Shown here in pieces: positions 56,125-63,981 of a stretch of DNA of 64,000 nt. Numbering within the stretch: the first letter of the stretch is position 1; each line of letters opens with the position of its first letter. This DNA comes from a virus. The stretch lies in the IMG/VR virus record IMGVR_UViG_3300045996_002689, positions 1-64,000 of that record, one strand, 5' to 3'. The position numbers and the translations under genes were made by a program. A model generated the notes under the pieces. The model saw only the letters and a program-made list of their open reading frames with translations. It was not told the DNA's origin and did no database searches.

Positions 56125-58037
56125 GCAAATTCCTGCACGGCATCCATGACCCAGGCGGGGAACACCTGATGCGCGAGGCTCCAGGCTGGATCGTCCACAC
56201 GGTCGCTTTGCGCGAGGTGGGAGGCTTTGACTTTACCCCGTGGTCGCGCCAGGGTTTTACTAACATCTGCCGCATCAATTGGGGCTACCACCCGCATGGC
56301 ACCATCCCCACCAACACCGACAGCTATGTGGCTTTCGCCAGGCGCGTGCGCGACTTTATCCGCAACGCTCCAGGCTGTGACTTGTTTATCCTGGGCAACG
56401 AACCCAACCACGAAATCGAGCGACCGGACGGCGTGCTGATCTCGCCGCACGACTATGCGCTCTGTTTTAACACCGCCTATGCCACCGTCAAGAGCGAACT
56501 GAGGCAGGCGCAGTTGGGGGTGGCGGCGATTGCGCCCTGGAACCAGCAGTCGGGCGACTGGCTGGACTACTGGCGCGCCATGCTGGTGCTGATAGGCGAG
56601 TGCGACTTCTTGACGCTGCACGCCTACACGCACGGCGTTGACCCCCAGCTTGTCGAGTCAAACCAGATGGTCAACGGCTGGCTGTGGCACTTCCCTGTTT
56701 TTACGCAGATGCTTGCCAACGTGCCCCCCAAGTTCATCGCCAAGCCTGCCCACATCACCGAGGCCGACCAGGACGCGGAGTGGGCGAATGTCAATTCCGG
56801 CTGGATACAACGCGCCTGCGCTTTTGTGGACAACCACAATAAAAAGGCGGGCACTCAAAAAGTTTTCTCGATAAGTTTTTACCGCTGGCAGACCCACAAC
56901 CATGACAAGTGGCACTTCAACGATAAGCCTGGAGTGCAGGAGGATTTCAAGCAGGCGGTCGCCGCCAGGTTTATGTCGCCGCCGCCCCTTGCCGCCCCCA
57001 TCCACCCCACCACAATTGTCCTGCCCGACATCCGAAAGGAGCCAACCCCTATGCCGCCCTCATCTGTCTTGGCCCGCACCCTGACGCCCGCAGCCGACGC
57101 CCACGGCATGCGCGTGGTGACACCTGCGCTCAACCCAGGGCAGGAGTTCTGGTACGCCGAGTATGTGGACAAGCTCAACAAAGACCAGTCCGGTGGACGC
57201 CGCCACATCTACGGCAATGTCACCGACAAAAACGGCAACCGCCTGCACGGAGTGCGCCTGCGCGTCTCCTGGGAGAATGGCAACAAAGAGGCTTTTGTCG
57301 TGACCGAGGACAAGTCCAGGGACTTGCCGCCCTGGAGCTTTGATTATAATTTTCCTCTTAGCTCGTCCCTCAACGACTTTGCCATCGAGGTGGCCCAGGA
57401 TCGCCCCTCCGAGAAAGTCACCGGCATTGGCATGGGCATAAACGGCAACCCAGGCGAGCATACGGTTAGCGTGGTAAATTTTACCCTGGAGAACTATCCA
57501 GGGAGCGCAACCCCTGTTCCTGTGCCGGTCACGCCTGTACCTGTTCCTGTGACCCCCACACCCGTTCCGGTCACACCCGCCAATACGCTGATCATCCTGC
57601 CTGTCACCGGCATTGTCACCCAACGCTGGGGTGAGAACCCGCAGAACTATGCGCGTTTTGGCATCCCTGGGCACAACGGGCTGGACATCGGCGCGCCCGC
57701 AGGCAAGGCTGTCCATGCCATCGCCAACGGCACCGTGGCCTTTGCGGGGGAGGACAGCGACTACGGCAACTACGTGCGCATCCACCACCCGCACCTGGGC
57801 TTTGATTCCTTCTATGCCCACCTCCTGACCATTGACACCGCCATCGGCAAGCCCGTGTCGCAAGGAGAAAAGATTGGCACGGTCGGCTCGACCGGTAACT
57901 CCAGCGGCCCGCACCTGCACTTAGAGACGCGCCTGACGCGCCAGATGGACAACTACATCGTGTTGTCGGGTGGCTATGGCAAGGGGCGTTTTGATCCTGC
58001 AATTGCCTATTGGCTTTTGAACCGCCAAGTGGTATAG
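56121..58037 (+). CDS. Endolysin: GH-A glycosidase-like domain plus M23 peptidase
   Basis: A 638-aa protein from the ATG overlapping the holin stop. Residues about 1-285 look like a clan GH-A TIM barrel: FILGNEPNHE with the acid/base Glu94, and HITEAD with the nucleophile Glu214. About 330-470 is a beta-sandwich (NVTDKNGNRLHGVRLRVSWE). A Pro/Val/Thr linker (about 474-495) precedes an M23 peptidase: His518 and Asp522 in HNGLDIGAP, and the HLH pair at 598-600. The two catalytic domains would cut the glycan and the peptide of the cell wall. No signal peptide is present, so release depends on the holin. Confidence 0.8.
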   Translation: MSKFLHGIHDPGGEHLMREAPGWIVHTVALREVGGFDFTPWSRQGFTNICRINWGYHPHGTIPTNTDSYVAFARRVRDFIRNAPGCDLFILGNEPNHEIERPDGVLISPHDYALCFNTAYATVKSELRQAQLGVAAIAPWNQQSGDWLDYWRAMLVLIGECDFLTLHAYTHGVDPQLVESNQMVNGWLWHFPVFTQMLANVPPKFIAKPAHITEADQDAEWANVNSGWIQRACAFVDNHNKKAGTQKVFSISFYRWQTHNHDKWHFNDKPGVQEDFKQAVAARFMSPPPLAAPIHPTTIVLPDIRKEPTPMPPSSVLARTLTPAADAHGMRVVTPALNPGQEFWYAEYVDKLNKDQSGGRRHIYGNVTDKNGNRLHGVRLRVSWENGNKEAFVVTEDKSRDLPPWSFDYNFPLSSSLNDFAIEVAQDRPSEKVTGIGMGINGNPGEHTVSVVNFTLENYPGSATPVPVPVTPVPVPVTPTPVPVTPANTLIILPVTGIVTQRWGENPQNYARFGIPGHNGLDIGAPAGKAVHAIANGTVAFAGEDSDYGNYVRIHHPHLGFDSFYAHLLTIDTAIGKPVSQGEKIGTVGSTGNSSGPHLHLETRLTRQMDNYIVLSGGYGKGRFDPAIAYWLLNRQVV

Positions 58038-58084
58038 TGTTCTCACCAACGCACTACCGACGCTAATCTCAGGAGAATAACGCC

Positions 58085-58531
58085 ATGCGCTACAACGACA
58101 TGAAGCAGTTACTCAAGAATATCTCGCCTGATGTGGTGGTGGAAGATACCGATCCCGTGACAAGAGCCAGGGAGCAGGCGTTTCGCGAGGACGCCAAAGT
58201 CACACAGAGCAGGGACTTTCTGGAGAACAAGTTTATGTCAACCTGGATGCGCCTGGGCGGTTGGGAGCTGGTGGCGCAGTATAAGTTTCACCCGACAAGG
58301 CGTTGGCGTTTTGATTTTGCCAACACCAGTCTCATGGTCGCCTTCGAGATACAGGGCGGCATCTATGCGGCGCAGTCAGGGCATAGGTCTTTTGAGGGAG
58401 TGCAGCGCGACTACGAAAAGCTGAACGCCGCCACCCTGCTGGGGTGGCGTGTCTTTCAGGTCACATCCAAAATGATGAAGGACGAAATTCTCCTGCGACA
58501 ACTGATTGACTTCGGACTCAAAACGGGGTAA
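58085..58531 (+). CDS. PD-(D/E)XK endonuclease (DUF559/VSR-like)
   Basis: A 148-aa protein. Glu47 (FLENKF), Asp77 (RWRFDFAN) and Glu88-x-Gln90 (AFEIQGG) form a restriction-endonuclease-fold active site, with RDYEKLNAATLLGWRVFQVT as the conserved second half. Related small phage proteins are thought to act as nucleases on branched DNA or as VSR-type nickases. Its place at the end of the late operon suggests a role in packaging or resolving replication products. AGGAGAATAACGCC before the ATG. Confidence 0.75.
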   Translation: MRYNDMKQLLKNISPDVVVEDTDPVTRAREQAFREDAKVTQSRDFLENKFMSTWMRLGGWELVAQYKFHPTRRWRFDFANTSLMVAFEIQGGIYAAQSGHRSFEGVQRDYEKLNAATLLGWRVFQVTSKMMKDEILLRQLIDFGLKTG

Positions 58532-58654
58532 AATCAGCGTGACGATATGTGCATTGCAGCAAGAGCGACCATTGGTTTCCTAGGCCCAGTCGCTTTTGCT
58601 GCCGGAATTATTTATTTTTTTTGGTAGCGCCCACAAAAATCGAGAGAGTGCAAA

Positions 58655-58693
58655 GAGAGAGGGAGACAACTTCGGGTTGTTCTCCCTCTCTTC
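58655..58693. terminator. Bidirectional terminator between late and early operons
   Basis: A long stem GAGAGGGAGA / TCTCCCTCTC with an inner CAAC-TTCG-GTTG hairpin, where the late rightward and early leftward operons converge. Coordinates of the outer pairs are approximate. Confidence 0.75.
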
Positions 58694-58696
58694 TCG

Positions 58697-58849
58697 TCAG
58701 TTCTCTTTGTCTAGACGGTGGGCGTTAGAGCAATAGACGCCCTGCGCCCCGCTCACCCAGCCCTCATCCAGCAAGACCTCCAGCGCGTCCGCCTGGTTTG
58801 CGGCGCGCACCTGCTGCTGCCTCTTGCAGTTGTCGCAGCGCGCTACCAT
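58697..58849 (-). CDS. Small zinc-binding protein
   Basis: A 50-aa protein: CDNCKRQQQVRA near the start and YCSNAH near the end supply three Cys and a His. Its first half lies in another frame of the upstream HTH gene. An alternative GTG start 36 bases upstream has AAAGGTGCAAC and gives 62 residues. It is the last gene of the leftward operon. Small zinc proteins of this type often bind nucleic acid. Confidence 0.5.
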   Translation of the reverse strand: MVARCDNCKRQQQVRAANQADALEVLLDEGWVSGAQGVYCSNAHRLDKEN

Positions 58850-59237
58850 AACGACGCTCTCTGCTCTTTTTTGTAGCTGGATCACGTTGCACCTTTGCCT
58901 TTCTGCGCTCCCTGGCTCTTTGGTTGCGCTTGTCCTTGGCGATCCTGCGCCTTGCGTCCCGTTCGGCAATGCGCTTCGCCTCCTGGATGTCGTACTCCTG
59001 TAGCCGCTTGCCAAGCTCCACCGCCAGGTCAAGCCCCTGCTTGGCGTCGGTGATGGCCCTGGATGCGGTAAATCTGCTGATGCCCAACGTTTCCGCAATA
59101 AAGTTACGCGGGAAGTTGTTGGGGTCAAAGCTCTGCCCGCGCATGTAGTACAGATGCACAAGCGCCGCCGTGACTTCCGCTTTGCGCCAGCGTTCGCCGT
59201 TCTCTTCTTCTTCCGTCTTGTCCTGTAAGTTCTCCAT
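58764..59237 (-). CDS. HTH protein with basic tail
   Basis: A 157-aa protein. FPRNFIAETLGISRFTASRA (about 42-61) is a helix-turn-helix, followed by a long, very basic helix (EAKRIAERDARRRIAKDKRN) and a basic tail. It probably binds DNA and may regulate late genes or act like a small terminase or antiterminator; position alone suggests this. Starts three bases after the Dam gene's end. Confidence 0.6.
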   Translation of the reverse strand: MENLQDKTEEEENGERWRKAEVTAALVHLYYMRGQSFDPNNFPRNFIAETLGISRFTASRAITDAKQGLDLAVELGKRLQEYDIQEAKRIAERDARRRIAKDKRNQRARERRKAKVQRDPATKKSRERRYGSALRQLQEAAAGARRKPGGRAGGLAG

Positions 59238-59240
59238 CGC

Positions 59241-59762
59241 CTATCCGATCCCTCTCATAAGACCAGGGTAAAAGACCACGCCCCCGCTTGACGCCAGCAC
59301 GCTAAACCTTGCCAGCGCCACAGGGTCGCCCGTGTAGAACCACACCAGTTGTCCCTGTCTTGTTTCTCTCGCTTCCTTGCCGCCTGGCTCGATGAAATGC
59401 ACCCTGCCCGCCAGCAGCCACACGGCGCTACAGCTTTTCGCCAACTCCTGCGCCCACCTGGTTTCGGTCACATTGTTGGTGATGATAAAGCCGTTCTTGA
59501 TCTCGCCTGCACCCCAATGCGCCAAAAACTTCTCCACAAAAGCATCGATCAACCCCTTGCTGTAGGGCGGGTTCATAAAGACGTTGCCAAAATAGCCAAG
59601 CGTCAACCCATCGCCCCCCTCGGACAAAGCGTAGTAGGTTGTCGCCTCGACGCGCGCATTGGCTTCGTCCGTGCTGCACGGGTCAAGGTCAATGCCACCC
59701 ATGCTCTCCCTGGCGATCTCGACCACCCACTTGGGCGTCATCCAATCTCTACTTCCTGCCAT
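59241..59762 (-). CDS. Phage DNA N6-adenine methyltransferase (Dam-like)
   Basis: A 173-aa protein from the ATG after GGGAGGGGAT; longer starts are possible. DWMTPKWVVEIA opens the domain, GGIDLDPCST (about 22-31) matches the IDLDPCA box, and GNVFMNPPYSKG carries the catalytic NPPY (64-67). This is the phage Dam family. It would methylate adenine in phage DNA, which can protect it from restriction or time replication. Confidence 0.85.
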   Translation of the reverse strand: MAGSRDWMTPKWVVEIARESMGGIDLDPCSTDEANARVEATTYYALSEGGDGLTLGYFGNVFMNPPYSKGLIDAFVEKFLAHWGAGEIKNGFIITNNVTETRWAQELAKSCSAVWLLAGRVHFIEPGGKEARETRQGQLVWFYTGDPVALARFSVLASSGGVVFYPGLMRGIG

Positions 59763-59887
59763 ATCCCCTCCCATCTCCATTTTGCTTGTGGGCCACGTAG
59801 AAGCCCCACAGGACACCGAAAATCACACATTGGCTATAGATGTACCCGCAGCACTACAACGCTTCATTTTGCCGCCAAAAATCCATC

Positions 59888-60262
59888 CTAGCGGGCTTCT
59901 AGCGGGTTGTCTACGGGCATGAGTTTGGCAACCAGCTTTCTGTCGCCGCGCGGCGACACCCTAAGACGCTTGAGCATGTCGGGCAGGATGGGAGATGCGT
60001 TCTCCTTCGCCACCCCCTGCAAGTAGGGCAGGTTCTCTTTGATCAGCATGTACATCTCGGCGGCTGTCATCGGCTCGTCCAGAAAAAACCTGACTGCCAC
60101 AGGGTCGCCGCCGTTGCCCGTGATACGCGACAGGATGGTCGGGTCGCCGTCGGGCAAGATTAGCGCCACCTCTCCCCTGTAGGTGCCAGGCGCAGGAAAA
60201 GAGATGCGCAGGGGCTTGAAGTGGCTGATCTTGATCAGGGTCGGGGCGCTGGAACTTGACAT
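59888..60262 (-). CDS. Hypothetical protein
   Basis: A 124-aa protein; GGAGGACTGCGTT before the ATG. A beta-rich N-terminal half (GTYRGEVALILPDGDPT) is followed by helices and a basic end. It overlaps the upstream gene by 28 bases. Not recognised. A gap of 125 bases, with nothing notable seen, separates it from the Dam gene. Confidence 0.55.
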   Translation of the reverse strand: MSSSSAPTLIKISHFKPLRISFPAPGTYRGEVALILPDGDPTILSRITGNGGDPVAVRFFLDEPMTAAEMYMLIKENLPYLQGVAKENASPILPDMLKRLRVSPRGDRKLVAKLMPVDNPLEAR

Positions 60263-60723
60263 AACGCAGTCCTCCGGATCGGTTGCTTGAGTGCAGATTC
60301 CTCAAAGAGCGAGAGGGGCGCGGCTTTGGTGATTTGCTTGCGCTCCTGCTGCCACATCTCGCGCAAGGCCAGCTTGATTTCCTTGTCGCCAAAGCCAGTC
60401 ACTTCGGCACCGCCCGAAACCAGAAATAAGTCTCTGGCCCTTAAATTTGTCAGGATAATGGTAAGCGCGCGCAGCCTCTTCTGGCAGATGGGGCACAGGT
60501 CAAGCTTGATCTCGCTGGCCCCGTAGACCACTTTGTTTTTCCAGCCCGTGTAACAGAGCATCTTGCCTAGGTGCCCCCCGTAGAGGGCACCAGGCACAAA
60601 GATGTGGGAGAAGGCGCGTTTCTTCTTGGTCGCGCCCTCTAGGATGCGCACGAACTCCAGCCGCTCCACCAGGCGGTACCCGTAGAGTTGCAGCGTCTCT
60701 TCTTGGACATGGGTGGTTTTCAT
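60235..60723 (-). CDS. Hypothetical protein with CxxC knuckle
   Basis: A 162-aa basic protein. CPICQKRLRAL (about 77-87) supplies one zinc knuckle; a second pair is not obvious, so zinc binding may need a dimer. The C-terminus is helical and charged. AAGGAGGGCAAAG precedes the ATG, which overlaps the previous stop. Confidence 0.6.
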   Translation of the reverse strand: MKTTHVQEETLQLYGYRLVERLEFVRILEGATKKKRAFSHIFVPGALYGGHLGKMLCYTGWKNKVVYGASEIKLDLCPICQKRLRALTIILTNLRARDLFLVSGGAEVTGFGDKEIKLALREMWQQERKQITKAAPLSLFEESALKQPIRRTALCQVPAPRP

Positions 60724-60914
60724 TCTTTGCCCTCCTTGATCTTCTTGATCTGCTCCATGGCGATGCCCGCCATCTGGTTTTTGATGTAGATGTCTAACAT
60801 CTGGAGGCCCGACACCTTGTCGAGCGGGGTGATCGAGTTGTCCAGCATCAGGTCGTTGAGCGCCATCACCACGCGCTCGAACTTCTCGTTGAGCAAAATG
60901 CTTGGTTGCGCCAT
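60720..60914 (-). CDS. Small helical protein
   Basis: A 64-aa all-helical protein (EKFERVVMALNDLMLDN and a Lys/Ile-rich end). It lies one base after the ParB-like gene and overlaps the next. It may be a partner of either; not recognised. Confidence 0.5.
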   Translation of the reverse strand: MAQPSILLNEKFERVVMALNDLMLDNSITPLDKVSGLQMLDIYIKNQMAGIAMEQIKKIKEGKE

Positions 60915-60915
60915 G

Positions 60916-61824
60916 TCAGTCCCTCTCTTCGTTTAGGTGTTGCCCAGCGCGCTTGCGGTCAACCCTGTACTTGTCGCTGCCCGTGCTGAGCTTGCGCAGG
61001 TTAACCTTCTGCGAGTCCTTGATGCGGTGGTTGTAGATGTCGTTCATCACGGCAATGTAGCTCGCCATGTCCGCACAGCGCACCAGCTTGGCGCTCTGGT
61101 AGTCCATCTTCATCATCATACGCTCATGGTTGTAGTCGCTATTGGAGGCCAGGTTGCGCAGCGCCGCCAGAAAAGCCCGATCTTTCCAGAAGGGAACGTT
61201 GTGCGCCTTAAAGTCCAGCGCCATCTGGCATACCTTGTCGGCAAAGGCGATGTCGTCCGCCACATAAAGCCCCTTGCGAAAGGTCGTGGTGATGTCCATG
61301 CCCTGAAACTCGCGGCGCGTGTCCCCGTAGTGACAGAGCGAGATCGCCACGCCCCCTTTGAGCCAAGGGTACTTGCGTTGGAAGTCGCGCAGCTTGAGGT
61401 ACTCAGGGTACCCCTTCTGGCAGAAGTGGTTGAGATAATTCTGGTGCTGCCAGTTGGTTGTGTTCTCGTTGATCAGCGCCGCGTGCTCGATCTTCATCGT
61501 GCCGGAAATCTTGTAGTAGATCGGCACGCCCAGCACCCTTGCCGCCGCCAGCCGGTGTTGCCCGTCGATCACGTTCATGTCCTCGTCCACGACAATGGCG
61601 TAGATGTTGAGTAAATTTATCTGGCGAATGGCGGCGACCAGACCGGCCACTTTCCTGGGCACAATCTCTCGATTGGCGGGGTCGATCTTAAACATCTCGT
61701 AGTCGGTTGTCCAGTAGGTTACTTCGTCCGACTCGCGGTGTGCGTTGCCGTGGCGCGCCACCATCGCTGTCTCAACTCCGGCGCGGTTTCTGTACAGTCC
61801 TGTTCTCACGTATCCACCACTCAT
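60916..61824 (-). CDS. ParB/Srx-fold nuclease-like protein
   Basis: A 302-aa protein. AIVVDEDMNVIDGQHRLAAA (about 76-95) is the ParB-box core with DGQHR, the nucleotide-binding and catalytic motif of this fold. The C-terminal half is helical and rich in aromatic and basic residues, unlike the ParB HTH domain. In phages such proteins act as regulators, DNA-modifying helpers or nucleases rather than in partition; no ParA is seen here. AAGGGAGAACAGCC precedes the ATG. Confidence 0.7.
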   Translation of the reverse strand: MSGGYVRTGLYRNRAGVETAMVARHGNAHRESDEVTYWTTDYEMFKIDPANREIVPRKVAGLVAAIRQINLLNIYAIVVDEDMNVIDGQHRLAAARVLGVPIYYKISGTMKIEHAALINENTTNWQHQNYLNHFCQKGYPEYLKLRDFQRKYPWLKGGVAISLCHYGDTRREFQGMDITTTFRKGLYVADDIAFADKVCQMALDFKAHNVPFWKDRAFLAALRNLASNSDYNHERMMMKMDYQSAKLVRCADMASYIAVMNDIYNHRIKDSQKVNLRKLSTGSDKYRVDRKRAGQHLNEERD

Positions 61825-61884
61825 GGCTGTTCTCCCTTTCTTGGATCACACAAACACAAAAACAAATAGCTTAATTAAAAACCA

Positions 61885-62061
61885 CTACTTCTCTGCTTGC
61901 TTCTGGTCGATAAGTAGCTGCACCACCTCCCTGACAAGCCCTTCTCTGCACAGGTCTATGCGGTCACGCAAGGCGCGCAGCCCGTTTAGCCTGTCGGATA
62001 AGTCCTTCTCCTGGTCGCCTGCGTAGACCTGGATGAGTCCAAGCAGTTTCTCTAGCTCCAT
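61885..62061 (-). CDS. 58-aa helical protein
   Basis: The ATG follows the helicase stop without a gap. The 58 residues form a single long helix with heptad-like Leu spacing (ELEKLLGLIQVYAGDQEKDL then RLNGLRALRDRID). It may be a small helicase adaptor. Coupling to the helicase gene is the main support. Confidence 0.5.
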   Translation of the reverse strand: MELEKLLGLIQVYAGDQEKDLSDRLNGLRALRDRIDLCREGLVREVVQLLIDQKQAEK

Positions 62062-63048
62062 CTATGCCCCCTGGTTGAGCGGCGTGCGCTCGATGTTGTA
62101 AAAACGCATGTTCGGCCCATCGTAGCCTGCCCGACTCACCCCCGTTGCGCCGTTGCGGTTCTTGGCGATGATAAAGTAGGCGATGTCGTCCAGGTTTGAG
62201 GCTTGCCCGCCCATGCCCGCAAAGGCGTCATAGGCAGACATGTCTATCTTGATGCCTTTATCGAGATAATACTTTGGGCGCGTCATCAGCACTACCTGAT
62301 CGGCCAGTTGCTCGATCATGCCGCTGCCGCGCAGGTCGTCAAGCTGGGGTATCTTGTCGGCTCTGGACTCGCACTCGCGGTTGAGGTGCGAGATGACAAT
62401 GGCCGGAAAACCGTACTGCTTGGCAAGCGACTTGATGTTGCGCATGGCGTTGGAAAGTTGTTGTTCTTTGCTGTTGCCTGGGTCGGAGACAAGCTCTAGA
62501 AAATCAAAGATCAAGGCCACCACATCATAGCTTTGCGACAATAACCTCAACTCGCGATCTATGTACTCGGTGTTGGGACTCGACCTGTCGTCAATCAACA
62601 GGGGCAACTCCGCCACGCGCCGGATAGCTGCCTCGGTCAGGTCAAAGTCCAGCCCCGACGCTTTGCCGTTGCGCAGCCCCCACATGGTTGTGCCCGCCAA
62701 GGCGCACGCCATGCGCATCACCAGGCTCCAGCCTGTCATCTCGGCGCTAAAAAAGGCCACGCGTTTGCGGCTGTCGGTGAGCGCGTCGGGGATGATCCCT
62801 TGGGCGATCTGCAAACAAAGCGCCGTTTTGCCCATGCCAGGTCGCGCCCCCACAACCGTCACTTCGCCAGGCACCAGGCGGATGTAGTCGTCCAAGGCTC
62901 TGATGCCCGTGGTGTAGCCCGCTGCCGCCTCGCGGCTCGCCCATGCCCGCAGCATCTTGATCGCAGGCGCTTGCCATGCCTGCATCGGGCGCAAGCCTTC
63001 TTCCAGGATTTCTTCGTCCACCCACCTAATCTCTTCTTTGGTCGCCAT
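62062..63048 (-). CDS. Replicative DNA helicase, DnaB-type
   Basis: A 328-aa protein consisting of little more than the RecA-like motor domain. Walker A is GARPGMGKT (67-75), the H1a Glu is in FFSAEMTGWS, Walker B is LIFDFLELV (about 178-186), and the Gln/Arg segment reads LDDLRGSGMIEQLADQVVLM. It lacks the N-terminal helical domain of DnaB (full length about 450-470), so ring assembly and primase binding must differ. It unwinds DNA at the fork. The start is preceded by GGAGGGACTAGGCG and overlaps the initiator gene by 23 bases. Confidence 0.9.
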   Translation of the reverse strand: MATKEEIRWVDEEILEEGLRPMQAWQAPAIKMLRAWASREAAAGYTTGIRALDDYIRLVPGEVTVVGARPGMGKTALCLQIAQGIIPDALTDSRKRVAFFSAEMTGWSLVMRMACALAGTTMWGLRNGKASGLDFDLTEAAIRRVAELPLLIDDRSSPNTEYIDRELRLLSQSYDVVALIFDFLELVSDPGNSKEQQLSNAMRNIKSLAKQYGFPAIVISHLNRECESRADKIPQLDDLRGSGMIEQLADQVVLMTRPKYYLDKGIKIDMSAYDAFAGMGGQASNLDDIAYFIIAKNRNGATGVSRAGYDGPNMRFYNIERTPLNQGA

Positions 63049-63940
63049 CGCCTAGTCCCTCCAGTAGCGATTTACGTTGTTGCACCAGCCACTCGTCCTG
63101 CTCATACACAGGAGAGGCCACTTCCCCAGGGTTTCGTATAGCGAGTTCGCGTTGTTTGTTGGTTTCCTCCTGTTGTGCGATACGCACGCATATAGCTCGG
63201 ATGAAGTTAGTCGTCGGTCTGCTGTCCTTTCTGTTGTTGAGGACGGATTCGACAAGAGCCTGTAGCAGTACCTTGGGGGTGAACGCCGTATACAATCCCC
63301 ACAACATCGTTTCCTGGGCGGGCGTCACCGACTTGCCGCGGTTGATATTGTCGCGATAGAAGCGCAGGATGCCGATCCATCCGTCTTGGTTGTCGTTCTC
63401 ATTTGCAACTTTCGACACTACGTATGAATCTTGTTCTTTGTCTTTATGAATCTTGTTATTACTATGTATATTGTTAGTGTTAATTTCGTTAAGTAACTCA
63501 CTCGTTCGAGGTTCCTTAACGTCGTTAAATAACTTAGGCGTCGGTTCATTAACAGAATTAAGTAACCTTTCTGGTTCGTTAATCTCGTTAACGAACCTCC
63601 ACTCGCTGCGGTCACGTATGCTGTAGACATTGCTGGCTCTTCCCTGGCTGTTGGTTCTCCCCTCCTTCGAGATCATGTTGTAGCTAATGAGCGTATCAAT
63701 CGCCTTATCTACCGTTGGCACGGTAATGCCAAGGGACTCTGCCAGCTTCTTGAGGGAAGGCCATGCAACCTCGCGCTTGCCTGCATACGCCGCCAACGCC
63801 CCGTAGACCATCACAGCATACGGCCCCAACAGCTTTGCGTAGACCAGGAAAACATCGTTGTCGATCTGGACAAAGTAAGACTTGCGCTTGTCCTTGACTT
63901 CCAGACCGTCCCTCCTTGACTCTCCAACCTCATACTCCAT
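63026..63940 (-). CDS. Replication initiator (lambda O-like) with origin inside its gene
   Basis: A 304-aa protein. Residues about 22-110 form a winged-helix domain (WPSLKKLAESLGITVPTVDK, about 60-79, as the helix-turn-helix). Residues about 113-180 are low in complexity (repeated NEP and LLN units, then an Asn/Lys-rich run), and this is where the DNA carries iterons and an A/T-rich stretch. The C-terminal part (about 185-275, GWIGILRFYRDNINRGKSV onward) is helical and may recruit the helicase encoded next. This mirrors lambda O and its ori. CGGAGATAAATC precedes the ATG. Confidence 0.75.
   Translation of the reverse strand: MEYEVGESRRDGLEVKDKRKSYFVQIDNDVFLVYAKLLGPYAVMVYGALAAYAGKREVAWPSLKKLAESLGITVPTVDKAIDTLISYNMISKEGRTNSQGRASNVYSIRDRSEWRFVNEINEPERLLNSVNEPTPKLFNDVKEPRTSELLNEINTNNIHSNNKIHKDKEQDSYVVSKVANENDNQDGWIGILRFYRDNINRGKSVTPAQETMLWGLYTAFTPKVLLQALVESVLNNRKDSRPTTNFIRAICVRIAQQEETNKQRELAIRNPGEVASPVYEQDEWLVQQRKSLLEGLGDGDQRRD
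63423..63597. other. Putative replication origin: iterons plus A/T-rich 13-mers
   Basis: Three composite iterons: TTAA(A/G)TAAC at 63489, 63525 and 63558, each followed by GGTTCNTTAA(C/T) at 63510, 63543 and 63573, and an inverted GTTAACGAACC at 63587-63597. Beside them lies an A/T-rich stretch with two copies of the 13-mer TATGAATCTTGTT (63423 and 63445, 22 bases apart). Iterons next to A/T-rich 13-mers inside an initiator gene is the lambda ori layout. Confidence 0.65.
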
Positions 63941-63952
63941 GATTTATCTCCG

Positions 63953-63981
63953 TTGACATAGGGAGGGAATCGTGTTACATT
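63953..63981 (+). promoter_or_regulatory. Rightward promoter leaving the window
   Basis: TTGACA (63953-63958), a 17-base spacer and TACATT (63976-63981), pointing out of the window. It is divergent to the replication operon, so the next genes to the right are probably transcribed rightward. Confidence 0.6.

Noticed and set aside
58547-58627. 26-aa hydrophobic frame after the nuclease gene
   Set aside because: One possible membrane helix, but no ribosome site and very short; not strong enough to list.
60916-61824. ParB-like gene as part of a plasmid partition system
   Set aside because: No ParA ATPase and no centromere-like repeats nearby, and the C-terminal half does not look like the ParB HTH domain; a regulator or nuclease role is more likely.
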